Below, piece by piece: positions 1-7,894 of a stretch of 64,000 bases of DNA. The translations under genes and the position numbers were made by a program. This DNA comes from JAUXFS01 sp963772635 (lineage in GTDB: Bacteria > Pseudomonadota > Alphaproteobacteria > Rhodospirillales > Defluviicoccaceae). Numbering within the stretch: position 1 is the first letter of the stretch; each line of letters opens with the position of its first letter. Under the pieces are notes generated by a model that ran no database searches, was not told where the DNA came from, and was given only the letters and a program-made list of their open reading frames with translations. The stretch covers positions 1-64,000 of the forward strand of contig CAVYYK010000059.1 of the NCBI GenBank assembly GCA_963772635.1. The letters are read 5' to 3'.

Positions 1-231
1 GGACACGTCGCTCCTTTACGCCGGCGAGCCTAACGCGTCCTACCCCCGGTGGGGCATGTTCGCGGGCGCATTCGGCAGTCGATGGAAATGTTTCGTTTTT
101 TTCGCTGGTTTCTGCAAATTGATTTACGTGCGATTCATTCTCGTTAGAATGCACCTGACAATTGCGTGGCGGCGCTGCGATAGGGGAGCGCGAAGCAGCG
201 CCGAGATGTTTGCGTCAGTAAGGACATAGGC
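1..231 (+). promoter_or_regulatory. Leader of the first operon, with a hairpin
   Basis: There is no convincing gene here. The stretch holds T-rich sequence around 91-120 and a possible 5' leader. The arms GGCGCTGC (171-178) and GCAGCGCC (195-202) are exact reverse complements and could fold as an 8-bp stem with a 16-nt loop. A plausible ribosome binding site, AAGGA at 219-223, lies 8 nt before the ATG at 232. No T-tract follows the hairpin, so a terminator is unlikely. A role in mRNA stability or regulation is inference. Confidence 0.4.
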
Positions 232-1629
232 ATGTCTCTCCCTTCGGACGGCGCATTCCTGCACGAAGACAACGCCGCGCTGATCTTCGATCCGCTGACG
301 TTCCGCACCCTCGACGTCAAGAACCGGCTGTTCCGGTCGAATCTGTCCGGCATGTTCGACGACTACAATGGCCACGGCGGCAACGCGCGGCTCAATTGGG
401 AGGAGAAGTTCGCCAAGGGGGGCGTCGGCTGCATCATCTCGTCGTACACGCCGGTCGCGGTGCGCGGGCGCATCCTGACACGCTATGCGATGATCGACGA
501 CGACGACAAGATCCCATTCTGGCGGGCCGTCGGCGAGCGGGTCCACGAATACGACTGCAAGTTCATCATGCAGCTCAGCCATTCCGGCCGACAACAGGAC
601 CTGGGCGGCGTCGAGAATCTGTACAACAAGGGACTGAGCTCGACCAATAAGAAGGACTATTTCCACGGCCTCCTCGCCCAGGCGATGACCATCGACGAAA
701 TCCATCAGGTGATCGAGCAGTTCGCCCAGGGCGCCCGCCGTGCGAGGGAGGCCGGCCTCGACGGCGTCGAACTGCACGGCGCCAACGGCTACCTGATCAC
801 CCAGTTCCTGAGCTCGGGCATCAACGACAGGACCGACGATTACGGTGGCTCCTGGGAAAACCGCACCCGATTCGTGCTCGAGATCGTCCGCGCGATCCGG
901 CGCGAAGTCGGCAAGGATTTTCATCTGCAGATGAAAATCAACGCGGTCGACCACAACGACTGGCTCTATCCCTGGCAAAAGAAAGGCAACACCCTCGACG
1001 AGACCAAGAAGATCTGTCGGATGCTGCTCGACGGCGGCAGAGGCGTCGACGCCTTTCACGTCTCCAGCGGGTCGACCTTTCCCCATCCGCGCAATCCGCC
1101 CGGCGACCTGCCGACCCAGGAGCTCGTCCGCTGGTACGACGGCATGTTGTCGCAGGGCACGCGAACCCACTTCAACTATTGGATTTTCAGCCACAGGCCG
1201 ACCGCCAGGCTGTTCCTTGCGCTGTGGCGATGGCGCCGCGGCAAGGTCATCGAAGGCATCAACGCCGCCTACGCCAAGGAACTGCGCGAGGACATCCGCG
1301 GCGTCGACGCCAGCGTCAAGATCCTGTGCACGGGCGGGTTCCAGCATGCGAGCAAGATCGCCGGCGCGATCCGCGACGGCGCCTGCGACGGCGTCACCAT
1401 CGGCCGGCCGCTGATCGCCAACAACGATCTGCCGAAGATCCTCCGCGAGGCGGACGGCCCGACCGCCGACAAGGCCTGCACCTATTGCAACAAGTGCCTG
1501 GTCAACGACCTCGAGAACCCGCTCGGCTGTTACGAACTGTCGCGCTACGACGGAGCCACCTTCGAGGAAAAATGGGACAACATGATCAAGGAGGTCATGT
1601 CGGTGTTCGATCCTCCCACTTTTCGATAG
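232..1629 (+). CDS. NADH:flavin oxidoreductase, old yellow enzyme family, with C-terminal Cys cluster
   Basis: This 465-residue protein has the FMN-binding TIM barrel of the old yellow enzyme family. The signature HGANGYLITQFLS, followed by a segment with YGGSWENR, lies near residues 180-210. A Gly-rich phosphate-binding stretch (CTGGF, then DGVTIGRPLIAN) is near 365-395. After the barrel, C416, C419, C422 and C433 form a cluster like the 4Fe-4S site of 2,4-dienoyl-CoA and 2-enoate reductases. The NADPH-binding domain of those longer enzymes is absent. Family members reduce activated C=C bonds or demethylate N-methyl compounds; the substrate cannot be read here. The start is supported by AAGGA 8 nt upstream. 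It is the first gene of a same-strand run with cytochromes and a GMC oxidoreductase, so it probably serves the same catabolic route. Confidence 0.85.
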   Translation: MSLPSDGAFLHEDNAALIFDPLTFRTLDVKNRLFRSNLSGMFDDYNGHGGNARLNWEEKFAKGGVGCIISSYTPVAVRGRILTRYAMIDDDDKIPFWRAVGERVHEYDCKFIMQLSHSGRQQDLGGVENLYNKGLSSTNKKDYFHGLLAQAMTIDEIHQVIEQFAQGARRAREAGLDGVELHGANGYLITQFLSSGINDRTDDYGGSWENRTRFVLEIVRAIRREVGKDFHLQMKINAVDHNDWLYPWQKKGNTLDETKKICRMLLDGGRGVDAFHVSSGSTFPHPRNPPGDLPTQELVRWYDGMLSQGTRTHFNYWIFSHRPTARLFLALWRWRRGKVIEGINAAYAKELREDIRGVDASVKILCTGGFQHASKIAGAIRDGACDGVTIGRPLIANNDLPKILREADGPTADKACTYCNKCLVNDLENPLGCYELSRYDGATFEEKWDNMIKEVMSVFDPPTFR

Positions 1630-1662
1630 AGTTCCCAAGCCACTGGAGCACGAGGATCTGCC

Positions 1663-3189
1663 ATGGATCTGGAACGTCTGACGCCGGTCGAACAAGCCGC
1701 CAGGCGAAGCTGGTGGATCCGCTTTTGGGTGATCGCCGCCATCATCGTGCTCGCGCTCTATTACCTGATCTTCGTGAACACCTACGTCGTCGCCTACAAG
1801 GACGAACGTCAGCACTTCATGCACGGCTCGATCGGCAGCGAGATCGCCAACGGCCTGCCGTACTGGATCTTCAAGGCGCTGCCCAAGCTCTATGGAGACG
1901 AACTCGGGCCGAACGGCTACCGGCGCTTCGGCTTCCTCTACGAATCGGCGGACGCCGACCTGCCGATCGGCGTCTCGCGGCGGATCGTTTCGGGGATCGA
2001 GCGGGTGTGGTTGAACTGCTCGGTTTGCCACGTCGGCACCTGGCGCGAGGCGCCCGGCGGCGAAACCCGGTACCTCTACGGTGCGCCGTCGAACAACCTG
2101 CGGCTCTACGAATTCATTCAGTTCCTGCGCCGGATCGCGGTCGACAGCAAGTTCAACACCGACAATCTGATACAGGCCATCAACAGCGAGGAGGTCGGCG
2201 GCAATCTCGGTTTTCTGCAAAGAGCGCTGTACCGCTACGTGATCGTCGACCGGGTGCGCGAGGGGCTGCTCGGCGTTCGCGCCCAACTCGGCTTTCTCGA
2301 TCGCCAGCACGACTGGGGGCCGGGACGGGTCGACACCTTCAACCCGTACAAGGCCATCCAGTTCAACTTTCCGATGGGGCCCAAGGAGATCGACGACACC
2401 GCCCTCAACGGTTCGTCGGACTATCCGTCGATCTGGCGGCAACGGCCGCGCGAGGGCATGCATCTGCACTGGGACGGCAACAACACCTCGGTCGCCGAGC
2501 GCAACCTCAGCGCCGCCCTGGGCGCCGGGGTCACCCCGGTCACCGTCGACCGCGACAGCATCATCCGCGTGCAGAACTGGCTGTGGGATCTGCCGCCGCC
2601 GCCATTTCCGGAGACGATACCGATCGACAAGGAACGCGCCGCGCAGGGACGCAAGCTGTACGCCGACCACTGTGCCCGGTGCCACGGCATCGGCGGCGAG
2701 GGCGGCTACGACTACGACACCGATCTCCACCCGCGTCTTGGCCATGTCGTCGGGCTGGACAGGATCGGCACCGACCGCGGGCGTTGGGCCTCCTATACCG
2801 AGGACTTTGCCGGCGCCCAGAACCTGCTCTATGCGGGCTACCCCTGGCGGTTCAGCCATTTCCGCAAGACCGGCGGCTACGCCAGCCAGCCGCTCGACGG
2901 CATCTGGGCGCGGTCGCCCTATCTGCACAACGGCTCGGTGCCGACGCTTCGCGATCTGCTGGAACCCGCCGCCAGGCGTCCCACCGTCTGGTTCCGCGGC
3001 AGCGACGTCTTTGATATCGAAAAGGTGGGCTACCGGGCCGACGGCGCCGGCGCCGCCGCCGACGAACTCTTCCGCTACGACACGTCCGTTCCCGGCAACT
3101 CGAACCGAGGCCACGAGGGTCCGGCCTACGGCACCGACCTCGGCGCCGCGGAAAAGGACGCCCTCGTCGAGTACATGAAAACGCTATGA
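1663..3189 (+). CDS. RoxA-like membrane-anchored di-haem cytochrome c (copy 1)
   Basis: The 508-residue protein begins with one hydrophobic segment (about residues 20-40) that works as a signal anchor, placing the rest in the periplasm. Two CXXCH haem c motifs are visible: C119-C122-H123 (CSVCH) and C337-C340-H341 (CARCH). A block near residues 410-430 reads SPYLHNGSVPTLRDLLEP, typical of the RoxA/RoxB rubber-oxygenase branch of the di-haem peroxidase (MauG/CcpA) superfamily. Known members cleave polyisoprene with oxygen, but most homologues are uncharacterised, so an oxygenase or peroxidase activity is only inferred. The gene starts 33 nt after the oxidoreductase and its TGA overlaps the next ATG (ATGA at 3186-3189), which suggests translational coupling. 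Confidence 0.8.
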   Translation: MDLERLTPVEQAARRSWWIRFWVIAAIIVLALYYLIFVNTYVVAYKDERQHFMHGSIGSEIANGLPYWIFKALPKLYGDELGPNGYRRFGFLYESADADLPIGVSRRIVSGIERVWLNCSVCHVGTWREAPGGETRYLYGAPSNNLRLYEFIQFLRRIAVDSKFNTDNLIQAINSEEVGGNLGFLQRALYRYVIVDRVREGLLGVRAQLGFLDRQHDWGPGRVDTFNPYKAIQFNFPMGPKEIDDTALNGSSDYPSIWRQRPREGMHLHWDGNNTSVAERNLSAALGAGVTPVTVDRDSIIRVQNWLWDLPPPPFPETIPIDKERAAQGRKLYADHCARCHGIGGEGGYDYDTDLHPRLGHVVGLDRIGTDRGRWASYTEDFAGAQNLLYAGYPWRFSHFRKTGGYASQPLDGIWARSPYLHNGSVPTLRDLLEPAARRPTVWFRGSDVFDIEKVGYRADGAGAAADELFRYDTSVPGNSNRGHEGPAYGTDLGAAEKDALVEYMKTL

Positions 3190-3627
3190 CCGACTCCGGC
3201 GCCTCAGGACCTCTCCATCTGGATCGCCAGGCACAGTTTGCTGGTCTGGCTCGGCATCGTGCTGAACCTGTTCATCATCGTGCCGCTGCTGTTCGATCCG
3301 GCGTGGCTCCTCGGCCTGTTCAACATTCCGTTCGATCCGTCGCTCTGGCCCCGGTTCGCCGGACTGCTGCTGCTGATCGTCACCGTCTTCTACATACCGC
3401 CGACCATCGATCTGGAACGCTACCGGGCGAACGCCTGGCTGGCGATTTTTCCGTCGCGGTCGTTCGGCGCGACGTTTTTCTTCCTCGCCGTCTTCGTGTT
3501 CGATCAGCCGCCCGGTTTCATCGTCGGCGTCCTCCTCGACGGCGTGATCGGCCTGGCGACGCTCTATTGTCTGATCCGGGTGACGGCGCTGGAACGGGCG
3601 CGCGGCCCGGTCGGAGAACGCCTGTGA
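3186..3627 (+). CDS. Small multi-pass membrane protein (apparent 1-nt frameshift near the start)
   Basis: The main reading frame (about 3211-3627) gives a hydrophobic protein with four predicted membrane segments and no family I recognise. It has no ATG of its own. The ATG at 3186, which overlaps the preceding stop codon, is one base out of frame. Removing one G from the GG at 3207-3208 joins the two into 146 residues running MTDSGASDLSIWIARHS and then the first helix. I therefore take 3186 as the start and the shift as a probable sequence error. If the shift is real, a TTG at 3238 is the fallback start. It lies between two RoxA-like cytochromes and overlaps both, so a membrane partner role is plausible. 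Confidence 0.6.
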
Positions 3628-5099
3628 GCCTGCGCTGGCCCAAGGCCCTGGCGTGGTTTCTGGCGGGGATCGTCGGGCTCGGCCTGTTCGGCTGGTTCGT
3701 CCTGTTGCGCCCGGTGGCCCAGCCCCACGTCAACGATCCCATCCAGGAGTTCGATCACGGCTCGATCGGCAACGAGGAACGCCAGGGCCTGCCCTACTGG
3801 ATCTGGCGCGTGCTGCCGCAGATGTTCCCCGAATACCTGCCCGGCGACCGGGACGGCTACGCCGCTTTTGGCCTCTATTGGGTGGCCGGCGAGGAGCTGC
3901 CGGTCGGGCTGTCGAAAAAAACCCTCGGGGTCATTCCCCGCGTCGCGCCGAACTGCGCGTTCTGCCATCAGGGGAGCTATCGGCTGCATGCCGACGACCC
4001 GCCGACCCTGGTGCCGGGCGGGCCGGGCACGCGGGTCAACCCCCAGGCCTATCTGCGGTTCCTGGCCGACGTGGGCCGGGACGCGCGGTTCAACGCCGGC
4101 GCCGTGATGAAGGAGATCACGGCAATCTACGACATGCCGTTTTGGGAACGGCTGCTCTATCGCTATCTGCTGATTCCGCTGACCAAATCGGCCTTGAAGG
4201 AGCAGGGCGTCCTCTACGCCTGGACCTACGAGCGGCCCGACTGGGGCCCCGGCCGGATCGATCCGTTCAACCCGGTCAAGTACGACAACCTCAAGATGGG
4301 CGACGACCATACCATCGGCAATTCGGACATGATGCCGCTGTGGGCGCTCGATCAAGCGCTCGGCGACGGTTCGCGGATCGCCGCCTTTCACTGGGACGGT
4401 CTCAACACCAGTCTTCGCGAGGTGGTTGTCAGCGGCGCCGTCGGCGACGGCATGACCTACAAGAGCTATCCCCTGGTGGAAGAGCGTTTGACCCGCATCG
4501 AGACCTGGGCGCGCTTGCAACAGCCGCCGCCCTCGCCGTTTTCCTCGCTCCGCCCGATAGGCGATCCCTATTACGTCGAGTCCGCTCGGGTCGAGGAAGG
4601 AAAGGCGCTCTACGTCAAATACTGCGCCGAATGCCACGATCCGACCGGACCCCGCTTCCGCACGGTGATCCCGGCGATCGAACTCGGCACCGACCGCCAT
4701 CGGATCGACATGTGGAACGCCGAGGCGGTGCGCCGTTACGACGCCTACGAGGACGACTATCACTGGGGCTTCGAGGCCTTCCAGGACAAGGATGGTTACA
4801 TCGCCAACGAGCTGACCGGGCTGTGGCTGAAGGGCCCCTACCTGCACAACGGCTCGGTGCCGACGCTCCGCGACCTTTTGGAGCCGGTCGAGCGGCGTCC
4901 CGTGGTCTTCTACCGGGGCTGGGACCTTGTCGATCCCGAGAACGGCGGTTTCGTCAGCCGGCCCGGCAGCGAGGCCGAGCGGCACGGGTGGCGCTATGAC
5001 ACCCGCGTGCCCGGCAACGGCAATGCCGGCCACCTGTTTGGCACCGAGCTCGGCGACGATCAGAAGGAACGGCTTCTGAGCTTTCTGAAGACCCTGTGA
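3624..5099 (+). CDS. RoxA-like membrane-anchored di-haem cytochrome c (copy 2)
   Basis: The GTG start at 3624 overlaps the TGA of the membrane protein and gives 491 residues. An N-terminal hydrophobic anchor (about 8-25) precedes a periplasmic domain with haem motifs C111-C114-H115 (CAFCH) and C334-C337-H338 (CAECH). The C-terminal block GPYLHNGSVPTLRDLLEP matches copy 1 almost exactly. Other shared segments include GSIGNEERQGLPYWIW near 45 and the DWGPGRIDPFNP block near 205. Copies 1 and 2 are clearly paralogues arranged in tandem, separated by the small membrane protein. The family includes RoxA-type dioxygenases and di-haem peroxidases. Which chemistry applies here, and whether the two copies act as a pair, is inference. 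Confidence 0.8.
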   Translation: MSLRWPKALAWFLAGIVGLGLFGWFVLLRPVAQPHVNDPIQEFDHGSIGNEERQGLPYWIWRVLPQMFPEYLPGDRDGYAAFGLYWVAGEELPVGLSKKTLGVIPRVAPNCAFCHQGSYRLHADDPPTLVPGGPGTRVNPQAYLRFLADVGRDARFNAGAVMKEITAIYDMPFWERLLYRYLLIPLTKSALKEQGVLYAWTYERPDWGPGRIDPFNPVKYDNLKMGDDHTIGNSDMMPLWALDQALGDGSRIAAFHWDGLNTSLREVVVSGAVGDGMTYKSYPLVEERLTRIETWARLQQPPPSPFSSLRPIGDPYYVESARVEEGKALYVKYCAECHDPTGPRFRTVIPAIELGTDRHRIDMWNAEAVRRYDAYEDDYHWGFEAFQDKDGYIANELTGLWLKGPYLHNGSVPTLRDLLEPVERRPVVFYRGWDLVDPENGGFVSRPGSEAERHGWRYDTRVPGNGNAGHLFGTELGDDQKERLLSFLKTL

Positions 5100-5143
5100 G
5101 TGTCCACGGGTGACGACCGGCGCGAGGCGACGAAGAGGGAACC

Positions 5144-7888
5144 ATGATGGTTAGACGGGTATTCAAATGGGCGGCGGGCGTGGTCCTGGCTCTTGTTCTG
5201 GTGGTCGCCGTCGTCGGCTACCTGGCCGTGCGTGCCCTGATCGAACCCGACGCGGATATGTTCGGCAAGGTCAAGGACGAGGCGACGACGGCCGGCCTGA
5301 AGCCTGCCGATTTCGTCGCCGCGCCCGATCCCTACTTCGTCGACATGGACAAGGGCGGCCTGCGCAAGCCGGAGAACGGCGACTATCCGCCCGAAATCGT
5401 CGGTCTCGCCAAGACGACGGGTCTCGATCCCGAGACCATCCGCCAACACGCGATCATGGGGCAGAACACCTGGCTGGTGTGGACCGGCGGCAACGATCGC
5501 TTCTGGGACCACGTCGCGTCGATCACCGCCGGCGCCTTCGACCTGCTCAAGGTCATCTCGTCGCACCCTTCGCAGTACTACGGACGGCGCAACCGCAGCC
5601 ATTACCTGGGTTTGGTCAACGAACCCTGCTTTGACGCGCCGAGCGGCCCGGACGCCGCTCGCTACGGCCTGTGGCTCGACGCCCGTTCGCCCGACTGTGC
5701 GCCCGATCCCTTCGCCGACGCCGACAAATATCCCGGCGTCCGGGTCGGTGCCCGCGGCAAGACCGTGCCGGTCGGGTCCTCCTACGGCGAGCCCACGGGC
5801 GTGGTCGGTTTGCGCCTGTTCCCCAATCCCGACTTCGACGAGAAGGCCGCCGCCGCCTGGGATCCGGTCCGCTATTACGAGGACCCCGATTACTACAACC
5901 GAAAGGACCTGATCCGGCCCTACCGCGTCGGCATGTCGTGCGCGTTCTGCCACGTCGGGCCGAACCCGGAGCGGTCGCCGCGCGATCCGGAAAACCCGAA
6001 GTGGGAGAACCTGGCTTCCAATCCGGGCGCCCAGTACTTCTGGGTCGACCGCATCTTCGTGTGGAACACCCGCCCGCGCGACGAGTCGGGCAAGCCGGCC
6101 CGCAACGAGCACAACTTCATCTACCAGGTGTTCCACACCAGTCCGGCCGGCAGCCTCGATACCTCGCTGGTGTCGTCCGACTACATCAACAACCCGCGGA
6201 CGATGAACGCGGTCTACAGCGTCGGGGCACGGCTGCTGCCGTCGCTGCGCTGGGGCCGTGAGAAGCTGACCGGCGACGAGCTTCACAACAAGCAGTTCCA
6301 GGATTACGACCAGACCAAGGCTTTCTCGGCTTTCTGGAACCGCCAGACCGGCGAGGTCGACACCGTCCGCGTGCTCAAGGACGGCGCCGACTCGGTCGGC
6401 GTCCTCGGCGCGCTCAACCGGGTCTACCTGAACATCGGCCTGTTCAGCGAGGAATGGCTGCTGCATTTCCGTCCGATCATCGGCGGCCGCAAGATCTCGC
6501 CGATCCGGATCGAGGACGCCGAGGCCAACTCGGCCTACTGGGGCGCCACCGAGGACCGGACCGCCGACATGGCGATCTTCTTCCTGGTTACCGCCACCCC
6601 CGACCGGCTGGCCGATTTCCCGGCCGGTCGGGAACGCCTGAAGGACGACAAACCGGAAGCGATCGAGCGCGGCAAGGTGGTCTTCGCCCAAAACTGTGCC
6701 GCCTGCCATTCCAGCAAGATCCCCGAGGCGCCCAAGGGTTCGGGCATCGACGAGGGTATGTGCGCCCATGGCGGCAATGGCCCCGACTACCGCGAGTGTT
6801 GGGATCGCTACTGGACCTGGGTGCACACCGACGACTTCAAGACGGCGATGACCGCCATGGTTCTGGCCGACGATTTCCTCGACGACAACTTCCTGTCGAC
6901 GGAGCGCCGCATTCCGGTCGACGTGTTGGGCACCAACGCCTGCAGCCCGCTGGCGACCAACGCGCTGCGGGGCGACATCTGGGACGACTTCTCGTCTGAG
7001 TCCTACAAGCAATTGCCGCCGGTAAAGGAGCTGACCGTCCATCATCCGGTTTCGGGCGGAGCGATGCCGCTGCAACCGATCGGCAACGGCCGCGGCTATA
7101 CCCGCCCGGCCTCTCTGATCAGCCTGTGGTCGAGCGCGCCCTATCTGCTCAACAACTCGGTCGGATATGTCGACTATGTGTACTCCCGCGGGAGCGGTTA
7201 CGGCCCGGGCGGGTACGGCTCTGGCGAGGCGGACGGCAAGCCCGACTATGGAGAGCGTTACGCCAACCGCTGTCCGGCGGCCACCGACGCCGATCCCTAT
7301 CTGCCCTGCGTCGACAACCGGCTGCGGTTGTTCAACGACTCCATCCGCAAGATGCTCTGGCCCGAGCGGCGGCGGAAGGACACGATGACCGAAGTGCCGG
7401 TGCCCGGCTACATCTACCGCACCACGGCGGCCAGCTGCGTGATGGTCCCCCGCGGCTACATGCCCGACATCGTCCGCAACAACCCGGGGTTCTTTCACTG
7501 GTTGGCCGACTGGGCCTTCGCGGAGGACGGCTCGCTCGCCCTCGGCCCGTTGCCGAAGGGGTTCCCGGTCAGCGCCGTCACCAACGTCAAGATCCTGCCC
7601 GACCACGACGAACCGGGCGGCCTGAAACATTTCTGGAAGCTGGCGAAGGCGGGGCCGACGCTCTATCGGGCGTTCAGGGACTTCGGAGGCGCCTGTTCGG
7701 ACGCCGAGCTCGAATCGCCCGGCACCGAGGCGCGGGCCGAGCAGGTGGTCAAGGACACGGGTCTGATCGACACCCTGGTCGGGCTCAGCAAATGCCCCGA
7801 CTACGTCGTCAACCGCGGCCACACCTTCGGCGCCGACCTCGCCGACGACGACAAGGAGGCGCTGATCGCCTTCCTCAAGCGGCTCTGA
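5144..7888 (+). CDS. Large RoxA-like di-haem cytochrome c (copy 3)
   Basis: At 914 residues this is nearly twice the size of the other two cytochromes. An N-terminal anchor (about 6-28) is followed by CXXCH motifs at C266-C269-H270 (CAFCH) and C518-C521-H522 (CAACH). The extra length lies mainly before the first haem and in a Tyr/Gly-rich stretch near 680-710. The end, LADDDKEALIAFLKRL, resembles the C-termini of copies 1 and 2. The ATG at 5144 is preceded by a purine-rich AGAGGGA. The next gene begins 6 nt after the stop. It probably belongs to the same electron-transfer or oxygenase assembly; the substrate is unknown. Confidence 0.75.
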   Translation: MMVRRVFKWAAGVVLALVLVVAVVGYLAVRALIEPDADMFGKVKDEATTAGLKPADFVAAPDPYFVDMDKGGLRKPENGDYPPEIVGLAKTTGLDPETIRQHAIMGQNTWLVWTGGNDRFWDHVASITAGAFDLLKVISSHPSQYYGRRNRSHYLGLVNEPCFDAPSGPDAARYGLWLDARSPDCAPDPFADADKYPGVRVGARGKTVPVGSSYGEPTGVVGLRLFPNPDFDEKAAAAWDPVRYYEDPDYYNRKDLIRPYRVGMSCAFCHVGPNPERSPRDPENPKWENLASNPGAQYFWVDRIFVWNTRPRDESGKPARNEHNFIYQVFHTSPAGSLDTSLVSSDYINNPRTMNAVYSVGARLLPSLRWGREKLTGDELHNKQFQDYDQTKAFSAFWNRQTGEVDTVRVLKDGADSVGVLGALNRVYLNIGLFSEEWLLHFRPIIGGRKISPIRIEDAEANSAYWGATEDRTADMAIFFLVTATPDRLADFPAGRERLKDDKPEAIERGKVVFAQNCAACHSSKIPEAPKGSGIDEGMCAHGGNGPDYRECWDRYWTWVHTDDFKTAMTAMVLADDFLDDNFLSTERRIPVDVLGTNACSPLATNALRGDIWDDFSSESYKQLPPVKELTVHHPVSGGAMPLQPIGNGRGYTRPASLISLWSSAPYLLNNSVGYVDYVYSRGSGYGPGGYGSGEADGKPDYGERYANRCPAATDADPYLPCVDNRLRLFNDSIRKMLWPERRRKDTMTEVPVPGYIYRTTAASCVMVPRGYMPDIVRNNPGFFHWLADWAFAEDGSLALGPLPKGFPVSAVTNVKILPDHDEPGGLKHFWKLAKAGPTLYRAFRDFGGACSDAELESPGTEARAEQVVKDTGLIDTLVGLSKCPDYVVNRGHTFGADLADDDKEALIAFLKRL

Positions 7889-7894
7889 GCGCCA

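Noticed and set aside
124..3114. A 996-codon open frame on the minus strand opposite the oxidoreductase and first cytochrome
   Set aside because: It is a GC-rich shadow: repetitive Val/Ala/Asp/Arg composition without domains, while the plus strand encodes clear conserved proteins.
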